Below, in pieces: positions 18,186 through 20,983 of a stretch of 20,983 nucleotides of DNA. The stretch's first letter is position 1, and each line of letters starts with the position of its first letter. The translations under genes and the position numbers were made by a program. The stretch is from IMG/VR virus record IMGVR_UViG_3300021142_001377, positions 1 to 20,983 of that record. The stretch is one strand, 5' to 3'. This stretch comes from a virus. The notes below the pieces were generated by a model. The model saw only the letters and a program-made list of their open reading frames with translations, was not told the origin of the DNA and made no database searches.

Positions 18186-18749
18186 ATGAAAAACAAAGTG
18201 AGATATTCGATTGTCCTTCCAACATATAATCACTGTGAAGATTTATTAAAACCGTGTTTGGAATCAATTACCAAATATACTGACAAAGAAACTGAAGTTA
18301 TCGTTGTGGCTAATGGCTGCACTGATAATACTCTGGAATATTTACATTCACTAACTGACATTAATCTTCGTGTAATTTGGGTGGACGAACCACTTGGATA
18401 CACCAAGGCAACTAATCTCGGCATCAAACAGGCGCAGGGCGAGTATATCGTTCTGCTCAACAACGACACTGTGTTGCTACCACAACCGGTAAACTATTGG
18501 TTAGAACTACTTAACGCACCGTTCGTCGACCCTAAAACAGGTATCACCGGGCCAGTCAAGTTTGATTGGGATTGTGGCGGCCGCCAGTATCAATGTATGG
18601 CTTTCTGGTTAGTGATGATCAGACGAGAAGTATTTGAGAAGATAAGTGAGTCTAGTTCAGGGAAAACATTTTCAGAAGAATCCTGTCAGAAAATGAGTGA
18701 AGCAAAGCGTGGCCTTAAAAGAGGCCCGTATAAGAAAGCAGGAAAGTAA
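18186..18749 (+). CDS. Truncated GT2 glycosyltransferase fused to NUMOD3-like endonuclease tail
   Basis: 187 residues. Residues 1-155 are a family-2 glycosyltransferase (GT-A fold): YSIVLPTYNHCEDLLKPCLE, TEVIVVANGCTDNT, GYTKATNLGIKQAQGEYIVL and LNNDTVLL (DXD-equivalent), then AFWLVMIRREVFEKI. In full-length enzymes the last strand is followed by a conserved C-terminal part (acceptor region, E/DD motif) that is missing here. Instead residues about 157-187 read SGKTFSEESCQKMSEAKRGL then KRGPYKK, a NUMOD3-type DNA-binding motif found at the end of phage homing endonucleases. The simplest reading is insertion of a homing endonuclease into the sugar-transferase gene, followed by deletion that fused the two in frame. 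Whether the product retains transferase activity is doubtful. Weak ribosome site. Confidence 0.75.
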   Translation: MKNKVRYSIVLPTYNHCEDLLKPCLESITKYTDKETEVIVVANGCTDNTLEYLHSLTDINLRVIWVDEPLGYTKATNLGIKQAQGEYIVLLNNDTVLLPQPVNYWLELLNAPFVDPKTGITGPVKFDWDCGGRQYQCMAFWLVMIRREVFEKISESSSGKTFSEESCQKMSEAKRGLKRGPYKKAGK

Positions 18750-18761
18750 GTTTAGGATAGA

Positions 18762-18790
18762 TTGACATCTGTTTAGCATATAGTTATAAT
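18762..18790 (+). promoter_or_regulatory. Consensus sigma-70 promoter
   Basis: TTGACA at 18762-18767 and TATAAT at 18785-18790 with exactly 17 bases between: a perfect host sigma-70 -35/-10 pair. It is the best such pair I found in the window and probably serves early transcription toward the 55-aa ORF and tRNA cluster. Confidence 0.7.
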
Positions 18791-18797
18791 TAACGAT

Positions 18798-18805
18798 GAT
18801 AAATA
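18798..18805 (+). promoter_or_regulatory. T4-type late promoter box
   Basis: GATAAATA eight bases after the sigma-70 -10 element. No ORF of note follows within 250 bases, so it may drive the same downstream transcript late in infection. Confidence 0.45.
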
Positions 18806-18856
18806 AAAATAGCAGTAAGTAAATATGTTTTGTCTTAAGAAGATTACTTGAATAAC

Positions 18857-18885
18857 TTGACAGACCAGCTATAATATCATATACT
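18857..18885 (+). promoter_or_regulatory. Second sigma-70-like promoter
   Basis: TTGACA at 18857-18862, 17 bases, then TATACT at 18880-18885 (one mismatch to TATAAT). The 308-base gap 18750-19057 contains this, the promoter at 18762 and two late boxes but no convincing gene. Confidence 0.55.
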
Positions 18886-18995
18886 TGCGGCATAGATAGT
18901 AAAGAATGTTTTATAGTGGTTTTAGCACAACAAAACCTGCTAAATTGAAGAATAGCATACGGCTAACACTTATCTAACACATTTTTTACACAGAT

Positions 18996-19003
18996 GATAA
19001 ATA
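18996..19003 (+). promoter_or_regulatory. T4-type late promoter box for 55-aa ORF
   Basis: GATAAATA 54 bases before the ATG at 19058. Confidence 0.5.
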
Positions 19004-19057
19004 ACTTTGTAGACGAAAGTCTACGTATATAACTTTAACGGAATTTTTGGATTTAAA

Positions 19058-19225
19058 ATGATTGCAACTAACTTGAAACACGTGAATGAGAAGCATATGG
19101 CGAATTTAGCCACAGCACGTCTCTGCGCGGGCACAAGCTATTGGGCAACGATCGGATTTACATCACCTAGTAATGAACAAGATCCGATTAAAACGGCTTC
19201 CTTCTATAAGGAGTCTGGAAACTAA
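19058..19225 (+). CDS. Small ORF, 55 aa, unknown
   Basis: ATG at 19058, TAA at 19223-19225. The product starts MIATNLKHVNEKHMANLATA and ends KTASFYKESGN; not recognised, no membrane segment. A late box lies upstream, two sigma-70-like promoters lie further up, and a rho-independent terminator begins 30 bases after the stop, so it forms a self-contained transcription unit. The ribosome site is weak (ACGGAA 14 or more bases away). An alternative is that the transcript is an RNA gene and the frame is incidental. Confidence 0.45.
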   Translation: MIATNLKHVNEKHMANLATARLCAGTSYWATIGFTSPSNEQDPIKTASFYKESGN

Positions 19226-19254
19226 GAAAAAGTAACCAGAACATTTATAAAAGG

Positions 19255-19283
19255 AAGCCGCTAGGAAACTAAGCGGCTTTTTT
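19255..19283 (+). terminator. Rho-independent terminator
   Basis: Stem AAGCCGCT (19255-19262) / AGCGGCTT (19272-19279), inner AG/CT pairs and a GAAA loop, one bulged A, then a run of six T overlapping the stem end (19278-19283). Confidence 0.85.
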
Positions 19284-19418
19284 GTTGATCGCTGTGAAGC
19301 GTGATGATAGTTAGTGTGAAGAACTCCGGTAACGAGAACCGGTCCCCGCACTTAAAACATGGGGAGAATGGGCGGTGAACGGGGATGGCTTATCTTTTTG
19401 TAGATAAAAAAATCCGTC

Positions 19419-19507
19419 ATATTAAAATATCTTAGCGTAGGAAATGGAGAACTGTCTGGCCAGACACCGTCCGCCTTCGACAAGCAAGTTCTAGGATATT
19501 TTAATAT
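19419..19507 (+). ncRNA. Candidate structured RNA with 17-bp closing stem
   Basis: ATATTAAAATATCTTAG (19419-19435) pairs with CTAGGATATTTTAATAT (19491-19507) with a single G-U pair. Inside are AGAACT and AGTTCT, which can pair as a second helix (sharing bases with the first), and the 12-base palindrome GTCTGGCCAGAC. There is no ORF. The 279 bases from 19284 to 19562 otherwise hold short hairpins (CCGGT/ACCGG near 19325-19343; TCCCC/GGGGA near 19343-19366) and no gene. It does not match a known phage RNA that I recognise; strand is assumed from the neighbouring tRNAs. Confidence 0.45.
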
Positions 19508-19562
19508 ACACATTCGGAACCAAATGGGAGTGAAAAGTCCGTGGCAGAGTGTGTAAAATATT

Positions 19563-19650
19563 TGGTGTATCGGCGAAGTTGGAGAGTCGCAGCAGTCTGT
19601 AAAACTGTTCCCTTACGGGTGAGTTGGTTCGAATCCAACCTGCATCACCA
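19563..19650 (+). tRNA. tRNA-Tyr (GUA)
   Basis: 88 bases including encoded CCA. Acceptor TGGTGTA/TGCATCA, anticodon loop CTGTAAA with GTA, long variable arm (CCCTTACGGG hairpin) as in bacterial tRNA-Tyr, canonical T arm GTTGG-TTCGAAT-CCAAC. First recognisable tRNA of the cluster. Confidence 0.9.
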
Positions 19651-19655
19651 AAATT

Positions 19656-19727
19656 GGGCTTACCGTATGGGACGGGAATGGCACTTGCAATGCTACGCTT
19701 GGAGATCGTTACTCCATAGGTCCACCA
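19656..19727 (+). tRNA. tRNA-Ala (UGC)
   Basis: 72 bases with encoded CCA, 5 bases after tRNA-Tyr. Acceptor GGGCTTA/TAGGTCC (two G-U pairs), anticodon stem TGGCA/TGCTA, loop CTTGCAA (TGC). T arm TGGAG-ATCGTTA-CTCCA has A54 and T58 where T54 and A58 are standard. The D arm is short and weak. Confidence 0.75.
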
Positions 19728-19734
19728 GATTTAA

Positions 19735-19788
19735 GGGTTGCGTTCAGCAAATATAAAATTACACTTTTAATGTAAAAATAAGCAACCC
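19735..19788 (+). other. tRNA-Lys-like double hairpin (possible tRNA remnant)
   Basis: GGGTTGC (19735-19741) pairs with GCAACCC (19782-19788). Inside, TTACA-CTTTTAA-TGTAA (19759-19775) forms a perfect 5-bp stem with a 7-base loop that would place TTT (Lys) as anticodon. D and T arms are absent. It abuts the stop of the minus-strand endonuclease (19791). It could be a decayed tRNA-Lys or a plain transcript-end hairpin. Confidence 0.3.
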
Positions 19789-19790
19789 GA

Positions 19791-20315
19791 TTAATTTTTA
19801 GGTAAACAATGTTTACCGTTGATATGTGCATCTAACTTGTTTATGCAGACATTTTTCGTGCATAATATACAACAGCATCGCAATTGAGCTCTGCCCTTCA
19901 TAATCGCTGAATGATTTGTTTTAAAATCTTCTGATTTAGGTATGCCTCTAAGATGATTGAAGTTAGGCCTATCATTGATAGAATTTCTAATTTTATTTTT
20001 TGTTTCTATTGACTGAATTCGACCCGGCGCACCACCATCTATACCATTTTCTGGTATAAGATTTGCCCACTGATCAGATTCTACTATATTAAATATTTCG
20101 GAGAATGCTATAGCAAACTCTTTCAATTCATCCTGTGAAGTAAATAGTCTTGTCCATATTGTTTGTATATATTCTTTTCCGTGTAATTTTATGTGTCTTG
20201 TCCATACTTTACCAGATCCGGGGTATTTAAACGGGCTAGATATAGTTTTTCCAAAATACAATAGATTTGTTTTTGAATGCTTTTTGATGTATAGCCAGGT
20301 TGGTTTGAATGTCAT
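19791..20315 (-). CDS. GIY-YIG-type homing endonuclease with C-terminal zinc-finger-like motif
   Basis: 174 residues. WLYIKKHSKTNLLYFGKT carries the GIY-YIG-equivalent strands in a variant widespread among phage homing enzymes. GSGKVWTRHIKLHGKEYIQT follows, and LIPENGIDGGAPGRIQSIET is another family hallmark that leads into a short NUMOD3-like region. Near the C-terminus CILCTKNVCINK then LDAHINGKH gives a C-x2-C-x11-H-x4-H pattern, a probable C2H2 zinc finger for DNA binding. The gene is inserted in the tRNA cluster in the opposite orientation, between tRNA-Ala and tRNA-Gln, a favoured site for free-standing homing endonucleases. No Shine-Dalgarno precedes the ATG; a late box lies 18 bases upstream. 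Confidence 0.8.
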   Translation of the reverse strand: MTFKPTWLYIKKHSKTNLLYFGKTISSPFKYPGSGKVWTRHIKLHGKEYIQTIWTRLFTSQDELKEFAIAFSEIFNIVESDQWANLIPENGIDGGAPGRIQSIETKNKIRNSINDRPNFNHLRGIPKSEDFKTNHSAIMKGRAQLRCCCILCTKNVCINKLDAHINGKHCLPKN

Positions 20316-20333
20316 ATATTATTATTTTACATA

Positions 20334-20341
20334 TATTTATC
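20334..20341 (-). promoter_or_regulatory. T4-type late promoter box for endonuclease gene
   Basis: TATTTATC on plus, GATAAATA on minus, 18 bases before the ATG at 20315; the same spacing as the box before the GIY-YIG gene at 7323. Confidence 0.6.
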
Positions 20342-20386
20342 GTTCTTGCAACTGTTAATTGAAAAATAAGCATTCTGTTTTATTAC

Positions 20387-20460
20387 TCGGGTGTTGTGTA
20401 ATGGTAGCACAACAGACTTTGACTCTGTTAGCGAAGGTTCGATTCCTTCCACGGTGACCA
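20387..20460 (+). tRNA. tRNA-Gln (UUG), disrupted acceptor stem
   Basis: 74 bases ending in encoded CCA. D stem GTGT/GCAC, anticodon stem ACAGA/TCTGT, loop CTTTGAC (TTG), T arm GAAGG-TTCGATT-CCTTC are all sound. The acceptor (TCGGGTG against CACGGTG) has three consecutive mismatches at pairs 2-4, so function is uncertain. It is the first tRNA after the endonuclease insertion. Confidence 0.7.
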
Positions 20461-20471
20461 AAATTTAATAT

Positions 20472-20546
20472 GCCCAGTAGACCGAAAGGTGAGGTACAGT
20501 CTTGATAAGGCTGCTGTAGTTGGATCGTTACCAACACTGGGTACCA
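20472..20546 (+). tRNA. tRNA-Ile (GAU)
   Basis: 75 bases with encoded CCA. Acceptor GCCCAGT/ACTGGGT, anticodon stem CAGTC/GGCTG, loop TTGATAA (GAT). T arm GTTGG-ATCGTTA-CCAAC shares the unusual A54/T58 loop with tRNA-Ala. Confidence 0.88.
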
Positions 20547-20554
20547 CAATCAAT

Positions 20555-20629
20555 ACTCCCGTCGTCTAATGGCTAGGATAACTGACCTTCAATCAGTGGA
20601 AGACGGATCGAAACCGTTCGGGAGTACCA
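20555..20629 (+). tRNA. tRNA-Glu (UUC)
   Basis: 75 bases with encoded CCA. Acceptor ACTCCCG/CGGGAGT is perfect. GTCGTCTAATGGCTAGGATA is a typical Glu-type D arm. Anticodon stem ACTGA/TCAGT, loop CCTTCAA with TTC; position 33 is C rather than the near-universal T. T loop ATCGAAA also has A54. Confidence 0.85.
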
Positions 20630-20635
20630 ATTTAT

Positions 20636-20707
20636 AGGTCAGCTATGGCATATGTGTATGTATTCCAACCACATGCATCGAAGGTTCAATTCCTGCAAGG
20701 CCTGCCA
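20636..20707 (+). tRNA. Degenerate tRNA, Trp (CCA) or Gly (UCC)
   Basis: 72 bases, A1/T72 and G73 followed by CCA (CCTGCCA end), as in bacterial tRNA-Trp. The arm ATGTA-TTCCAAC-CACAT places CCA as anticodon with one A-C mismatch; reading one base earlier gives TCC. Acceptor pairs 6-7 and one T-stem pair are mismatched, so it may be a decaying gene. Confidence 0.4.
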
Positions 20708-20720
20708 CTTTTGCTTTTTC

Positions 20721-20806
20721 GGGCTCCTAAGGTATTATATTTACGCATACTGTTCTATTAACTATGAAGCGTATTTGGGGTCGTTCGATTCGACCTGAGT
20801 CCACCA
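20721..20806 (+). tRNA. Aberrant tRNA-like gene, isotype unresolved
   Basis: 86 bases. Acceptor GGGCTC/GAGTCC, then A73-CCA, and T arm GGTCG-TTCGATT-CGACC are canonical. The rest folds as one long arm: TACGC/GCGTA (20742-20746/20769-20773), then ATACT/ACTAT with a C-C mismatch and a 9-base loop GTTCTATTA. TCT (Arg) followed by A is the most natural anticodon reading but not assured. No clear D arm. Confidence 0.4.
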
Positions 20807-20812
20807 TTTTCC

Positions 20813-20888
20813 GGGTTTGTAACTCAAGTGGCTAGAGTCCTGCCTCTTAAGCAGAGAGATTCCGTTTCGATTACGGACAAACCCACCA
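20813..20888 (+). tRNA. tRNA-Lys (CUU)
   Basis: 76 bases with encoded CCA. Acceptor GGGTTTG/CAAACCC is perfect, loop CTCTTAA (CTT) on a CTGC/GCAG stem, T arm TCCGT-TTCGATT-ACGGA is canonical. Confidence 0.88.
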
Positions 20889-20959
20889 ATTTTATGTCCG
20901 GCACCTATGATTCCTGTATTTCTTAATACATATTGTAAGATAACGCTGGTCCCCTATAT

Positions 20960-20983
20960 GTCGCTGTAGTTTAATGGTAAAAC
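20960..20983 (+). tRNA. tRNA 5' part, cut by window end
   Basis: GTCGCTG acceptor half, TA, then D arm GTTT-AATGGTA-AAAC, complete to base 25 of a tRNA. The anticodon lies outside the window, so the isotype is unknown. Confidence 0.6.

Noticed and set aside
18048-18749. Group I intron as cause of the glycosyltransferase truncation
   Set aside because: No resumed glycosyltransferase sequence follows the NUMOD3 part, and no intron core is recognisable; an inserted then deleted endonuclease gene fits better.
18824-18851. Eight-codon frame after a late box in the promoter-dense gap
   Set aside because: Too short, with no ribosome site; the box may serve a longer transcript.
20742-20773. Reading the loop of the aberrant tRNA as CTA (amber suppressor)
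   Set aside because: It would need T at position 37 and two mismatches in the stem; the TCT reading is no worse. No evidence for recoded amber stops: the target gene itself ends with TAG in the expected place.
20895-20957. Possible further tRNA with TGTAT/ATACA arm
   Set aside because: Acceptor halves pair only partly, the loop is six bases, and there is no T arm or CCA. At most a remnant.

Overview
This window looks like part of a T4-like contractile-tailed phage (Caudoviricetes, myovirus morphology) with an A+T-rich genome. The evidence is a T4 gp15-type tail-sheath stabiliser next to a probable gp14-type neck protein, several trimeric tail-fibre genes ending in S74 intramolecular chaperone domains, a tRNA cluster, several free-standing homing endonucleases, and repeated intergenic GATAAATA boxes that match the T4/cyanophage late-promoter class (T/N-ATAAATA). 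The host cannot be read from the sequence.

Layout. (1) 1-2114, plus strand: the 3' part of a collagen-like tail-fibre gene with an exact 333-bp direct duplication (offset 489 bp), then a permuted papain-like/NlpC-P60-type protein. (2) 2104-7323: the neck/tail-connector block, mainly minus strand. In transcription order it holds a GIY-YIG homing endonuclease, the gp14-like protein, an unidentified 162-aa protein, gp15 and a Nudix hydrolase. A PD-(D/E)XK-type homing endonuclease in the opposite orientation is wedged between the 162-aa gene and gp15. (3) 7434-14949, plus strand: a 333-aa fibre protein and a 2130-aa modular fibre protein. (4) 15028-17647, plus strand: a complete diversity-generating retroelement (DGR). 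It has a C-type-lectin-like target protein with a variable repeat (VR) at its C-terminus, Avd, a template repeat (TR), and a reverse transcriptase of the DGR type with a YVDD motif. (5) 17635-19283: a 138-aa phage protein, a possible 21-aa hydrophobic peptide, a truncated GT2 glycosyltransferase fused to a NUMOD3-like homing-endonuclease tail, a promoter-dense intergenic stretch, a 55-aa ORF and a rho-independent terminator. (6) 19419-20983: a candidate structured RNA, then tRNAs for Tyr, Ala, Gln, Ile, Glu and Lys, two degenerate tRNA-like genes and a tRNA cut by the window end, interrupted by a GIY-YIG homing endonuclease on the minus strand.

How it fits together. The DGR is the main system. 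TR and VR differ at 14 aligned bases, and every one is an adenine in TR. Eleven of the 14 are A to T, which turns almost every TR Asn codon into Tyr. VR also carries one extra codon relative to TR. The RNA just upstream of TR can fold into a GAAA-capped hairpin enclosed by a 7-bp stem. The target gene follows a late-promoter box and the avd, TR and RT segments follow on the same strand, so receptor-binding protein and mutagenesis machinery are probably made late. Neighbouring long fibres suggest the variable protein sits at the tail or fibre tips, but that is inference.
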